Assembly (NCBI GenBank): GCA_030248225.1
Contig: JASANE010011821.1
Location: 23,465 to 87,464, forward strand
DNA: 64,000 nt
Reading direction: 5' to 3'
DNA from: Trileptium ribeirensis
Taxonomy: Eukaryota; Nematoda; Enoplea; Enoplida; Thoracostomopsidae
Made by a program: the position numbers and the translations under genes. Within the stretch, counting starts at the first letter, position 1, and each line of letters starts with the position of its first letter. Below, one piece after another: positions 32,082 through 43,533 of the stretch. A model generated the notes under the pieces. That model ran no database searches. It was not told the origin of the DNA and saw nothing but the letters and a program-made list of their open reading frames with translations.

Positions 32082-35000
32082 GTAGGTTCTATGCTTTACA
32101 GATTATGCAAAAACAAACACGTATCGAATATTGCCTATCATTTTGGCTTAACATGATTAGAATAAATGATACCATTGCTGTCGTTTACCAGGCGGTGCAG
32201 CATCACTTTAAAGAGCTTTGCATTTATCCCAGTGTCATAAATTAAACGCATAAATTCTAACACCTAATGGAATGCTGTACTAGAAAACAGATCGCTGGCG
32301 TCCCGTTACCAACTGAAAATACTGCGTAGTGTCAATGTCCTTGTCGAGATATATTTACAGTGAAGCAAACATTTACCAGAGAAAACCGATATCGTTAAAA
32401 ACAAGTTATCAACCTTATCATAACTGTATTATCGAAAGGACCTTATTATAACTGTATTATCGAACGGATTTTATTAAACTTGAGAGCATAAGTGGTAATG
32501 CATCTTTTCAAGGCATGGAAAATATACAAAGTCTCGTAAAGCCACTGCTTTTAAGCTTATGAAATCTGATGCACGCCGGTAGTATAAACCCTGAGATAAA
32601 ACCTAAGCTTAGGCAGAGGCATTTGCTTTATTATATTGAGAACGGAATTTGTTTTGCGGCTATTATACGGGAGTGACGCACTTTCTTAAGAAGCTTATAC
32701 CTGTAGTTTACACTGAAGCTAAAGCTAATTATAGTTGTATTTTGGACACAGCAACTTGTTCTAATTATCGCAAATATGCTTAACGATTACAAACTTTAGA
32801 CAAAGATGTTACAATAAAGTTATACATACAGTATATGTGAATTTTCAAGTTTCCTGCACCATGCGTATACAGTTTATACAGTTACTGCTACAAGTCTTGG
32901 TATATAAATTCCGGTTGCGTTAATAAATGTGGCAGATACGTATGTACAATTATTGGCTATCTTGGGGCACGAGGGTAACTTGGCATTGAGCTTCGTGGGA
33001 TCGTTTTCCTGTTCAAAAGATTGGTCGATAATTTCGTATTCAATAAAGTTAAATGATGCTGTGTTTAATATTTGCAGTGGTACCCATAAGCGGTGGACAG
33101 AATTCGTTACGTTCAATTTTTAGGGCTTCAAAGTGTTTTTGCTTGATACTAGATGATGTCCTTTTAGGCTGTAAGACCACAATCAGTGTCAATCTGAATG
33201 TTCGTTAAACACACGCGGTGGGGGTAAATGGTACCTTTATATTGTACACCAAGTAACATACACGGAAAATTCTTATGCTTAAAATATTACGTATTTCCTT
33301 ATCGTTAATAAAAATCTAGCTTAATTATGCTTAATTTTAACAATAATTACGCTTATTGGAAACGTTTAACGAAAGTTTACGCTTAATATTAAGCTTTATT
33401 AATGCTAACTAGCATTTAACTATAATAATTAAGTTGGAAAGGCAAAGCTAACTATCTACGTAATATTTAGCAATATTATGCTTGAATTTTAAGTTTTAAG
33501 CACAATTATTTTAAAGTTTAAGCTTAATTTGTGTTAAAAGTTTTAGGTCCTCATTTAGAAAGATTATGCTGAATAATTAGCATAATTATACCACATAACT
33601 AGAGTAAATTCCTCCTTAATAATTAGTAAAGCTTAAGGACTGTAAGATATTTAGTATAGCTATGCTTAAAATAGTATATATATAATATTGCTAAATATTC
33701 AGCATAAATATTTTGAGTGTAAATATTTCATGTTCAGCTTCAAGTTTGCCAACATGTTTCGTCATCTGAAGTTATACGTTGTATATTTCTTTGGAAGGGT
33801 TCGGATTAACGTCCACTGTGTCTAAATTTTAATGTTAAAAATCATAGTGTCTCGAATCACAGCTAATCATGTAACAACACCGGCCTATTTTACCTTTAGC
33901 GGACGTATGTTGTAACGGTAGAAAAAAGAGCAGCCCACGATTTAGCAGCACTTCTACTTTTAGATCGAAAACGGCTTAGAATTCATTTCTGTTCCGCCCC
34001 TTAAAAGTTACATTGGACAAAACTGGTTTAATATGAATCATTTCAAACAATTCAAAATTAAGCAAAACTTAGGCTTTATCGCTCCATTAACCTTTCCCGC
34101 ATAGAATCACACATTGCCACCAATGTACGATGCGACGCCATGCACTAATCTAGTTTGTCGTGGGGTGTGCGCTTGCACTCGTTTTGTTATTCGCTAGCCT
34201 TGGTAGGTTCCATAAGGAGCCTAGCAATAGCTCCTAAATAGCGTAGTGGCTAACGTACAAGGGTCCCACTCAAACGATCCCGGTTCAGTCTGCTGCGCGG
34301 CAGGATTGTCCAGCATTATACGAAATGCACATTAATTCATATGGAAACAGGTTAATTATGCTGAGCAGCAGTAAGGCGATAGCATTGATGTGATCAAAAT
34401 GAAGCCAGTATTACACGCACATAAGTCCAAAACACCGAAATGTGGTTTTCACAGGCTATATATGTGTACTAATTAATCTGTTTTAAGTAGCAACAAAATA
34501 CATCGACTCTCTCATCAAATCAGGCTTGGAACAACATCTGCCATCCAATTTCAGTCTGTCAATGCATAATCGCGACGCAACCTTCATTTATAGCCTTTAT
34601 CCACCCTCACTAGACGTTCCAAGGGCGCTCATACGAAACGCATTGGAGTTTGGCGATGTTAACTGTCAACAAGCTTACGCTTACGGCAAACATCAACAAC
34701 TACCGAGCGATTTGGAGAGATTTATTACTGACCCGGAATCTAAAGGAACAATCATAGCAGCATTTGGGCATATGGTCAACTGGGAAGACGCTCCGAACAC
34801 TAAGATTGATGCGTTCCATGAAGCGTTCAAACACTTAGGGCACTATCGAATAATTTGGCAATACAGCGGCCGAACGTTGCCGAGCTTGCATAACGTGCGA
34901 ACATCGAAATGGATTCCTCAAGCCCAACTATTGGCACACAACACAGCTAAAGTGTTTATTTCTCATATGGGCCTTAAGAGTACCGTTGAAGCTATTTGTA

Positions 35001-35431
35001 ACGGAATTCCTGTTTTAGCATTTCCAATGTTTGCCGAACAACAGTTCAATACGTTAATGTTAGCAGTACGAAATGGCGGAGGTGTGGTTGTCGATAAGCT
35101 GCAATTTACTACAACAGATTTAACTTCCAACTTACTCAAAATTCTAAATGATACCGAACACAGATATAAGAAACCCGTCGATCGGCTTGCAACTTATATG
35201 GGAGATAAAATTCGTCCGGACTTAGACATCGGTGTGTTTTGGATTGAATTTGCGTTGAAGCATCATGCTCACATGCATTTACTTCGAGATCGCTCTAAAT
35301 CGCTCAACATCGTTAAGTATGCCATGATCGACGTTCTTTTGTTTATTAGTCTTATGTCAATAAGTTTAGTTGTCGTTCTGTATAAATCAATAAAGATAGT
35401 ATTTTTCATGTGCGCTGAGAAAAATGCATGA
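31724..35431 (+). CDS. UDP-glycosyltransferase (UGT), two recognised exons, N-terminus missing
   Basis: Membrane-bound enzyme of the ER that transfers a sugar from UDP-sugar to small lipophilic compounds (detoxification, hormone or pigment conjugation). Exons 31724-32081 and 34488-35431 join in phase 1 and encode about 434 residues. The first gives the acceptor-side half (KQHWDLIVMD, YISISTSLFPHF, LKRFWDRLTYCLEYRIVEP). The second gives the linker and UDP-binding half (SKGTIIAAFGHMVNW, RIIWQYSG, WIPQAQLLAHNTAKVFISHM, GLKSTVEAICNGIPVLAFPM, FAEQQFN) and a C-terminal membrane helix with a short basic tail ending AEKNA. Family members are about 520 residues, so roughly 80 N-terminal residues with the signal peptide are missing. 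A suggestive fragment (SHFKFIRALL) lies at about 31640 but is out of frame and too close. Subfamily and substrate cannot be told. Confidence 0.9.
33261..33719. mobile_element. AT-rich MITE family M2, copy 1, TA-flanked
   Basis: TA at 33259-33260 and 33720-33721. Left end CACGGAAAATTCTTATGCTT, right end inverted CACTCAAAATATTTATGCTG. The interior is densely repetitive TTAAGC/GCTTAA and TTAGCA text. A second copy lies at 54202-54668. The TA target and CAC- ends fit a Tc1/mariner derivative. Confidence 0.75.
34226..34330 (+). mobile_element. tRNA-like SINE head
   Basis: A-box-like TAGCGTAGTGG at 34239-34249 and B-box-like GGTTCAGTCT at 34282-34291, 43 bases apart, with GATCCC directly before the B box. 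No paired acceptor stem is visible, so it is not an intact tRNA. The TAGCGTAGTGG...TAACG wording is typical of arthropod-style tRNA-derived SINEs. The 3' end was not delimited. Confidence 0.55.
34488..35431 (+). CDS. UGT terminal exon: UDP-sugar binding domain and membrane anchor
   Basis: Starts after TTTTAAG, ends with TGA at 35429-35431. It contains the full UGT signature region with two departures: the usual HGG or HCG is HMG, and the usual DQ after FA is EQ. The C-terminal hydrophobic helix (LLFISLMSISLVVVL) lies at about 35331-35380 and is followed by a lysine-containing cytosolic tail, as in type I ER proteins. No stops or frame breaks. Confidence 0.93.
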
Positions 35432-36651
35432 CGATAATAGTTAGCTAAAGTAGATGTATATACATGGCAATGTTTGCGTAGGAAAGTTGGCAAGTTTGTC
35501 GAAAATCTTGTTGTACAGTCGAGATGCAATTTTTGTATCTAGTAAAAATTTGGCGAAAATTCCTGTCTGTACCTTTAAGGTCGTTCAAAACTAGTGAAAC
35601 TAGCTTCCCTAGAATTTTCTATATATGCACAGCGAAAATATAGGCGGAAATTTCAGCCTGATAATAAATGACTGCTATTTGACCTGCTGGGAACCCTTAT
35701 TCGCCACCTCCGACCTAGTGTCGGGCAACAGCCGGTTTCGAAGTCGAACGGCCGGCCGGCTGTCTGCTAACGGCCCGCTACCAGGCAACGGTCGGCCGAT
35801 GGCTCAGCGGCTTCCCGACGATAAATGGCCGGCTTAGTACCAAGACGATTCCCTTACTACGATATTAATTTAATATTCATAAATAGTTCTCCTGTGTTTG
35901 TTCAAAATCGGTTCGTATCTGAAGGTCCTACACAGAGTTGTATAGCAAGTGCGGAATCTTACGCCTAGGTTAACTATATCAGCAAGAATACTATATTTGT
36001 TGTTGGTCGACGGTCGGTTTTGAGGTCTATCAAATACCGACACATACTACATTAATAATAAAAGTACATGACATATGCTTATATGACAAGATGGTACTAA
36101 CTAGTTCACTACAAAATCCTTGCATGTTGGTTATAGAGGATTCTATATGGATCAAAAATTCCCATTAGTATGGTATATAAATCACTTGCTATATAGTAGT
36201 AAACGTAGAAACCACAGTCCATAACTGCGGACCAACGACTTTCAAGTATTCGTATAGAAACAATGTGGTTGCTATTTACATGTTTTTAAAAAATGTACAA
36301 TTTTGAAATTGAGAAAATGATAGCCCGCTTCCGGTAGAATAGAATAGAAAAACAGCGACTACGTAAAATTTTCAGTGAACCCAATTAATCCATCAAGACC
36401 TCGACCTCCAAGTTTATAATTTGAGTAGTTTTTCAAATACCGAAATAATGTAGTACAAATAGCGTTTTAATCTTATTGACTTGAAAAACCTGATATTGAA
36501 ATAAATATTTTGGTTCCAATCTTTAATCTGAGCGTTTCGGTAGCTGTATACACTTAATTTCGTCGCTTGACGCAGAATGTATACCACATTTAATATACTT
36601 AATAGTAAAGACGATAGTCGGGACTTCGTTGTTACTGACGTCTTATTACGT
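35432..36651. other. UGT 3' flank
   Basis: No coding signal recognised. A small GC-rich island with repeated GGCCGGC-type words lies at 35700-35835. Confidence 0.6.
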
Positions 36652-36659
36652 ATGCATAT
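36652..36659. repeat. Left target-site duplication of hAT-type element
   Basis: ATGCATAT, matching ATGCATAC at 37714-37721 in 7 of 8 positions. Confidence 0.75.
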
Positions 36660-37713
36660 CAGGGTTGGGCACCGGAAAAAACCAACGGAAAAAATGGTTT
36701 TTTTCCGTTATTTGCCTACCCCCACCCTCCTGAAAAAATGGAAAAAAACTATTTCAGTATTTTGGAGTCGAAAATAGTTGGAAAACCGTTATGCAACAAA
36801 ATATTACGCCCGTGAGCATTATTTGCACCCATCTAAACAGCCTTTACATTTCATGCGTATGATTTATATGGTAGAAATGGTATAACTATACCTTTCAAGC
36901 ATCAACTAAATTTATAATCTTAGCATAAGCATAACTTGCTTCCTTCATCGCATCAGAAACTTTTGGCCGATGGCAAATTTAAAATAACTAGGCGCGGTAC
37001 TGAATAGAGCCGTGGGATTTGTATCGAGCATATGAAATCAGTAAAGTAGGCAGACACAGGACACACATGCCCACAGGTAGTTATGGGACCGGGGTTGGTT
37101 TCCCATAAAGTCAGCCTTCCTTCCAAGAAAACCCTAAAACCTAGTGGTTACACTCCTTGGTGGTTATCCAACCACCATTCCACCCCATGCACCGGTCTGT
37201 TTACCTGTGATAGATATCCACGGGCATGTATGGCATTTTTACCCCTACGGGTCATAAACTAAATAGATCGACAGTTTGGATCGTAGACTTAAATTACATA
37301 CTCTATTGTATTAATGCGCTTCCAGCATACTTGGACGGTGGGCAGTTTGACGACAGTTAATAAATTTACACAATACTAAAAATATGAAATACTTTCACTT
37401 TTAATTCGAACCAAATAATTATACGCACTCCTATCGATATAGCCACCTTGTGGTTTTCACATAACGCTGCCCGTTGGAAAGATTGAAGCGCCGCTGCACT
37501 ATGTAGTTGCAAATTCTATGTGACAACATTGCAGTTTTAGACCTTTTTCAGTAATTAAGACATTTACAATCAACATCTAGATACAATTTCGCATAAAACT
37601 GTGTTTCCTGCTATTTTTATAACAGGCTTAACAAGTAAAAAGCTAATGGTAAAATTTGACTTTTTTCCGAAAAAACGGGTTGGCCCGACTTTGTTCCGAA
37701 AAAACCAACCCTG
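36660..37713. mobile_element. Non-autonomous hAT-type transposon, full length (1054 bp)
   Basis: The terminal inverted repeat CAGGGTTGG is perfect at both ends, and both subterminal zones contain CGGAAAAAAC-type text. An 8-bp duplication (7/8) flanks it. No transposase frame is present. A second copy, cut at its right side, lies at 42680-43533 and shares the interior, for example AAAATATTACGCC, AGCTTGCT-type and GTGGGCAGTTTGAC blocks, in order. Confidence 0.85.
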
Positions 37714-37721
37714 ATGCATAC
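37714..37721. repeat. Right target-site duplication of hAT-type element
   Basis: ATGCATAC, partner of 36652-36659. Confidence 0.75.
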
Positions 37722-40138
37722 TATTACGCATTAATGTACTAGGACCAGTTCTGGCCCTAAGGGTTCCCAGCTGCTCCACCAATCTTCTTGGTGTGGCGCC
37801 CGGACAATCCCGGCTTTGACGACTCCCCGGTGATCTGCGAGACGACCTAAGGGAATCGCTTAGCTTAGCAGGCTGCCGGCGGGTTTACCCGGGTGTTCGG
37901 CCGGGCCCCTATTTCGGCCCACGTATCTAGTGGTGTGGAGGTCCCCCTGAGGAAGGGTCAACCCGTAGGCCTACTCACAGGTAATAAGGTTGACCCGCCT
38001 TTCCCTCATTAGCTTAAGTCCTAGACCCTAGCTATTTATGTCCCAACGAGCCACGCACTTTCTTAGTGTCCCATACTAAACCTCTACTGAGCCTGCATGC
38101 GCGTAATGTAACACTGGGAGCAATGGGGAGCAGACCCACGAAAGACTTTTGTTTTACCGCGGGGGGCGCTTCCGAGGAGGCTTACGTGCCCCATTGGCCT
38201 ACGGGTAAAGTCCACTCAAAAAGTTTCTTTAGTGATCACTGCTTTGGATTTTCACATGTGTGAAATGACACTAGGTCGCTGGGGAGGTGCCCCCAGGACT
38301 ATTTGTTCTGTTAGAGAAGGGTGGGATTTCATACGCTGGCTAAGCAAAACCTGGAAGTGTCCATTCATATAACATTAAATCGCCGGTACCTCATTGAAAA
38401 CCGGTATTGCTTGCTTGAGTTATCCGTAGGTGAACGGATCAATTCTAGCGTCTAAAATTGTAAGAGTGTCAAGCCGTCGTTTCGTTATATTTAGAATAAC
38501 TTAAATTCTAAACAGAAGGTATCGTGCCTTGGCAGCAAAACATATCGCTAAAACAACTATTTGACACACACATTTAGTTTCGGTTACAATGGTTATTCAA
38601 ATACAACGGATTATATGCCGGCACTTCTATGCAAGGTATGACTACAAGATACCACGCACGGCACCAGGATATGGTCACGACAATAACGTGAGTTCGCATT
38701 AATTTCCCGAAATTCATTGGCAAAACAAAACCCACGACCCTTCGGTTTTGTGAACGAAAAAACTAAATCCGTACCCTTAAATTTGTTCTTTTTACCCGTG
38801 TCTCAGTGGAAATACCGGTGCACACGTCAATAATTGACCCTACCAGTGCCCTGCGTTCAGATGCCCCTATCTCGCCAAGTTCTTACTCGAGCCAAGAATC
38901 ACCCGTTATAATTTTGTCACAGTCACACAATAATTCTCTAATTTGCATCCAAAAGAAACGGTACTGCGGCAGGCGAAAAGCTAGCAATGGTAAGAGGGTC
39001 AGGAAGCCAATGCCGCGTCTCTTGAAATACAGGCTGACGATGCTTGCCTTCCTCACTAGCCAACGTTAAGAGAAAGATTCAGAAGAGGATCTCCACCGTG
39101 GAGGCACGGCTGGAGAGTGTGTATCTTAAAAAACGCTTTCTTTGTACTTTCTGTGTTGGAGAGTAGCGAACTACTTTAGGAATCTCACGCAGGTAAGCTT
39201 GATTACAAGGGCACGGGCTAGACTAAAATTTTTTGGCACTGTGGTTTCTGAATGCTCACGACTGATTCTACCTTCGTACACCTCGCTGGCATCTCCAAGT
39301 GGTCATACTTACTAGGCTAATACTATTATGGTAAACCATAAGCGTTACGGCTTGGGATGTCTTTCCACAGGCCGTGACACGGACAGCAGCTGCTGACCAG
39401 TGCAGACAGACAAACAGTTAGAACTTATTAAGACGCTGCCAAATTGACCAGCATGGGACCCTATAATTGCTTTTCTAAATTTTATTTCAGAGCAATTATA
39501 GTACAAGAAAATACGAGCATCGACACAATTTATGCATTGACGTCATCATATGGGTTGGCAACAATGAGATACACAAACGATATAAGGTAATATTAATACT
39601 ATCATTCGCAAGCTACCTCCAAAGTTAAAGGACAGCGATATTACCGTTAAGTTACAGACCAGGAAACAACCGTTTCCGTGATCCCCAACTAAAGCTAAAT
39701 ACAGCTCAGCTATGGAACAAAAATGTGCCCCGGTGTGCTTCGAAATTATCTTCATGTAGCGCGCGGCGTTACCGCTATTCTGGGCAATAACAGTTTTCTC
39801 TTTAGACAGCATAATTACGAATGTTGGGACGTTCCGGATGTAGGTTGATCGATCGGACAATATCGAACAAGAAACAGGATTGCTGATACGCGACAGAAAT
39901 ACTAAACCGTTACGCTCAAAAATATACACAGTTGAATGTGCGGGTATAAAATACAATACATAATGCAAATGAGAAAACTGCACAGTATTAGCTACGCGTT
40001 ATCAATCAGGTACGTTTCTCAATACGGGTCGAAAAGCCCATTATGCCTAGAAAACAGGACAAGTCTCCAACATCTTTCAACGTATTGTGTCGTTCACGGA
40101 GAAGGGCCCCGTTGTAGCGGTTACCATCCCCTGAGACC
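37722..40138. other. GC-rich tract of unknown origin
   Basis: From about 37740 to 38320 the base composition is clearly more GC-rich than the rest of the window (GGCCGGGCCCC, CGCGGGGGGCGC words). Open frames here (38066-38263, 38806-39069 with a Lys/Arg-rich end, and 39546-39983 on -) match no family I know. It may be a non-LTR or LTR element remnant, but no reverse transcriptase, integrase or terminal repeat was seen. Confidence 0.4.
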
Positions 40139-40313
40139 TCGAGTATGTATGGTTAAGAATGTGCGTAACAACATTCGATTGTTGTTATATAGCTGCGAGT
40201 GCACGGAACAACATTCGAATGTAACAACATTAGCAATGTTGTTACACACAAGTGCTTATGCGTAACAGTGTACCAAAGTTGTTACGCATAACCCGCTTTG
40301 CGTAACAACTCAC
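40139..40313. repeat. Cluster of short palindromes built from GTAACAAC
   Basis: Perfect hairpins at 40221-40245 (GTAACAACATT, loop AGC, AATGTTGTTAC) and 40257-40290 (TATGCGTAAC ... GTTACGCATA), plus further single GTTGTTAC/GTAACAAC words. Directly abuts the 494-bp tandem duplication, whose units begin with the same word. Confidence 0.8.
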
Positions 40314-41303
40314 GAACGTTGTTATATACTATACTATCGTATGTAATGCGTCCATACACACGTTCGTATATGCTGATGATGCCGAGTAAATGCACACATT
40401 TCTCCGTGAACGACGCATATGCGAGCCTTTAGTTTAGCCTTAATTGCGAACGACCCTAACGCACGATAGATCATATATGAGATATAAGTGGCTTGAAAAA
40501 TGCATACCGACCGGCTAAAAAGTTATCCGCTGGACAGGGTGGCTTGCTATACATTCTGTGTAAGTGTGATGATTTTATAATCACACGACAACAGTTGTGC
40601 CCGACGGCCTGCTGTACCCTATAATTTCGAGACTGGCAAAGCGTGCCAATCTGGATAAATCAATTATATACATCCATATTCGCACCACGTTTCACATTTC
40701 ATAGAAACCGGAGCGATGCTATAGCGAAACCTAAGCCACGTATCCGTCTTTTAAAATAGTATATATAATTCTCAAGTATATCGCAATAAAGCTTATTGCC
40801 GAGCATCACGCATGAACGTTGTTACATGCTATCGAATGTAATGTTTCCACACACAGCGTGTATATGCTGATGATGCCGAGTAAATGCACAGATTTCTCCG
40901 TGAACGACGCATATGCGAGCCTTAGTTTAGCCTTAATTGCGAACGACCCTAACGCACGATAGATCATATATGAGATATAAGTGGCTTGAAAAATGCATAC
41001 CGACCGGCTAAAAAGTTATCCATTGGACAGGGTGGCTTGCTATACATTCTATGTAAGCGTGATGATTTTATAGTCACACGACAACAGTTGCGTCCGACGG
41101 CCTGCTGTACCCTATAATTTCGAGACTGGCAAAGCGTGCCAATCTGGATAAATCAATTATATACATCCATATTCGCACCACGTTTCACATTTCATAGAAA
41201 CCGGAGCGATGCCATAGCGAAACCTAAGCCACGTATCCGTCTTTTAAAATAGTATATATAATTCTCAAGTATATCGCAATAAAGCTTATTGCCGAGCATC
41301 ACG
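40314..41303. repeat. Tandem duplication, two units of about 494 bases
   Basis: Unit 1 about 40314-40810 and unit 2 about 40814-41303 are nearly identical from TGCTGATGATGCCGAG (40371 and 40865) to AAGCTTATTGCCGAGCATCA. Each starts near AACGTTGTTA and contains AATAAA before its end. No coding frame. The arrangement resembles two long terminal repeats joined directly, or a pseudo-LTR pair, but TG...CA borders were not established. Confidence 0.85.
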
Positions 41304-42679
41304 ACTACTTTGTCGGTGGAGCCTACAGCCCACTACTATCATCTCCCCGGCAAATTTTCCATTTCTCGCTGCTCGACTCCTATTATTATTACGCGTTTTC
41401 ACGCAGGGGTGAAAATATGGAGCAGCCAGCAACTCTGGTAATTTAGATATTTCTAATAAACTGACGACGTATGAGACAGCCAGACAAGTATTGTTTTTGT
41501 GCGAGCAATTAAATGGTGGCCTAACGGGCGATGCAAATAAATATTGAACAACTTATAAATCAGCGACTGATTCGCTCCACAAAAATAAAGAGCTTTTTCT
41601 CCCGTCGGATCAGCGTCCGGAAGTTTTCCTGGCTGGATCAAATTTTAGAAATTTTTAGTCACAATTTTAACTTAACTTTCAACATTATCGTCAGGGGTTC
41701 CATGCCCCTGGTCACGTACGCTAATTTGATATTGAGGCTAGGAATTGTGACTGTTACTAAACCAGTAAATTCAGTCATGATACAAGAAAATGTCTCCTGC
41801 ACAGAGGTATCCTGCATTTTGACGAGCATGAATCCCAATCGCCCTGGATCACTTTGTACTTTGCTAGTAATCGTAACTACACATAAATATCAGTTCGAAT
41901 GCTGACAACCTATTGCCGCTCGAATTCATGCCCGCGCAAGCAAACCGTTCATAGACAGATTGGGATTCTAATTGATGTGATTTATGACAACACTGAGTAC
42001 AAGTCACTTGAAGTGGTCCTAATCCATTTCACCACGCCGAACACTATAAGTATCTGAGCCTAGTGACCCGTTACGATAGAGTTCTCCGAAATCGTTATTT
42101 GGAAGCTGGCGGTATGGGCAGGACACTCTGTGCGTGTCAATTTTCTCTCTACGCTAACTCACTAGCGTGCCTCCCGTAGTTGTGCTGTTAAAGTGATGCA
42201 TCTGAAATGTCGCATGCATGGCAAATTTCGATAAGAAGGATCCGAACGGATTTCAGTGATTGGCCTAACGTTAAGCTCTAATTTTGAACTCTGGGGGCGT
42301 AGTTTATCATGTCCCTACCTATTCGTTGCAACTAATGCAATACCACGTCTAACTCGTTAAATTTTGTGCTGTTTTCGACTGTTGACATCCTAACTAAATT
42401 TAACCGCAAGCATAATTTATTAAACTTCTATGATTAGTTATTTTGCTATTGTTCGATCTAAAGTGCCGGGGCAAAGCCCGCGACGCACATAAAGTTCCAA
42501 AATTTGCCAAAGTTTTCCCTTATTTCCATAAGTAAATTTTGCTTCAATTTGGGGTAATTTTTGACTGGTAGATATTTATGAATTAGCTTTATGCATCATT
42601 GTAGGGAGTTTTGGTGGTAGGCAATTTGCCCACCTGCTTCGTAGAACCTGGAGGCGTAATCTTTGCTGGTCCTGTGAGC
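41304..42679. other. Unrecognised sequence between repeats
   Basis: An open frame at 41531-41905 on + (124 codons) shows no domain, signal or splice context that I recognise. Nothing else notable. Confidence 0.5.
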
Positions 42680-43533
42680 CAGGGTTAGGCACCGGAAAAA
42701 AACCCAACGGAATAGGTGTTTTTTCCGTTTTATTCCTAAACCCCCCCCCAAAAAAAAATGGAAAAAAAACTATTTCAAAATTTTGCAGCCGAAAATAGTT
42801 GGAAAATCGTTATGCAACAAAATATTACGGCCATGCGCATTATTTACACTCATTTAAACAGTCTTTACATTTCATGCTTACGATTTATATGGTAGAAATG
42901 GTATAACACTATCCTCCAAGCATTGACTAAATATACCTATAATCTTAGCATAACCATAGCTTGCTACATTCACGGCATCAGAAACTTTTGCCCAATGGCA
43001 AATTTAAATTAAATAGGCGCGGTACTGAATAGAGCCATGAGATTTGTATCGAGCATGTGAAAGCAGTAAACTAGGCAGATACAGGCCAGGCATATATGCC
43101 CACAGGTGGATATGGAACGGGGGTTGGTTACCCATAAAGTCAGCCCCTCCAAAAAAAACCAAAAATCTAGGGATTATACCCTTTGATGATTATCTACCAC
43201 CATCCCACTCCCCGCACCGGTCTGTTTACCTGTAATGGATATCTGCTGGCATGTATGGCATTTTTACCACGATGGGTCATAAACTAAATAGATCGACAGT
43301 TAGATCGTGGATATAAATTACATACTGTACTGCATTAATGCGCTTCCAGCATCTCTTGGACGGTGGGCAGTTTGACACCAGTTAGTAAGTTTACACAATA
43401 CTAAAAACATGAAGTATTTTCACTATTAATTCGAACCAAATAATTATACGCACTCCTATCGTTAAAGCCACCGGGTGGTTTTCGCATAACCGTACCCGTT
43501 GAAACGATTTAAGTGACGCTGCACAGTATGGTA
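42680..43533. mobile_element. Second copy of the hAT-type element, right end truncated
   Basis: Begins CAGGGTTAGGCACCGG (one substitution in the terminal repeat) and follows the 36660 copy through to about 43533, after which similarity stops before the right terminal repeat. Same orientation as copy 1. Confidence 0.8.

Larger units (their letters stand above)
32082..34487. other. UGT intron with MITE and SINE-like insert
   Basis: Begins GTAGGT and ends TTTTAAG. Holds an AT-rich MITE at 33261-33719 and a tRNA-like segment at 34226-34330. No other coding signal seen. Confidence 0.65.

Noticed and set aside
34226..34330. Intact tRNA gene
   Set aside because: A and B boxes are present but no 7-bp acceptor stem or anticodon arm can be paired.
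39546..39983. 145-codon minus-strand frame
   Set aside because: No domain, no family resemblance, no splice context; an opposite frame is equally open.
40314..41303. CRISPR array or bacterial-type repeat
   Set aside because: Two long identical units without spacers in a eukaryotic setting.
41531..41905. 124-codon plus-strand frame
   Set aside because: No recognisable motif; flanked by repeats; length compatible with chance in this composition.
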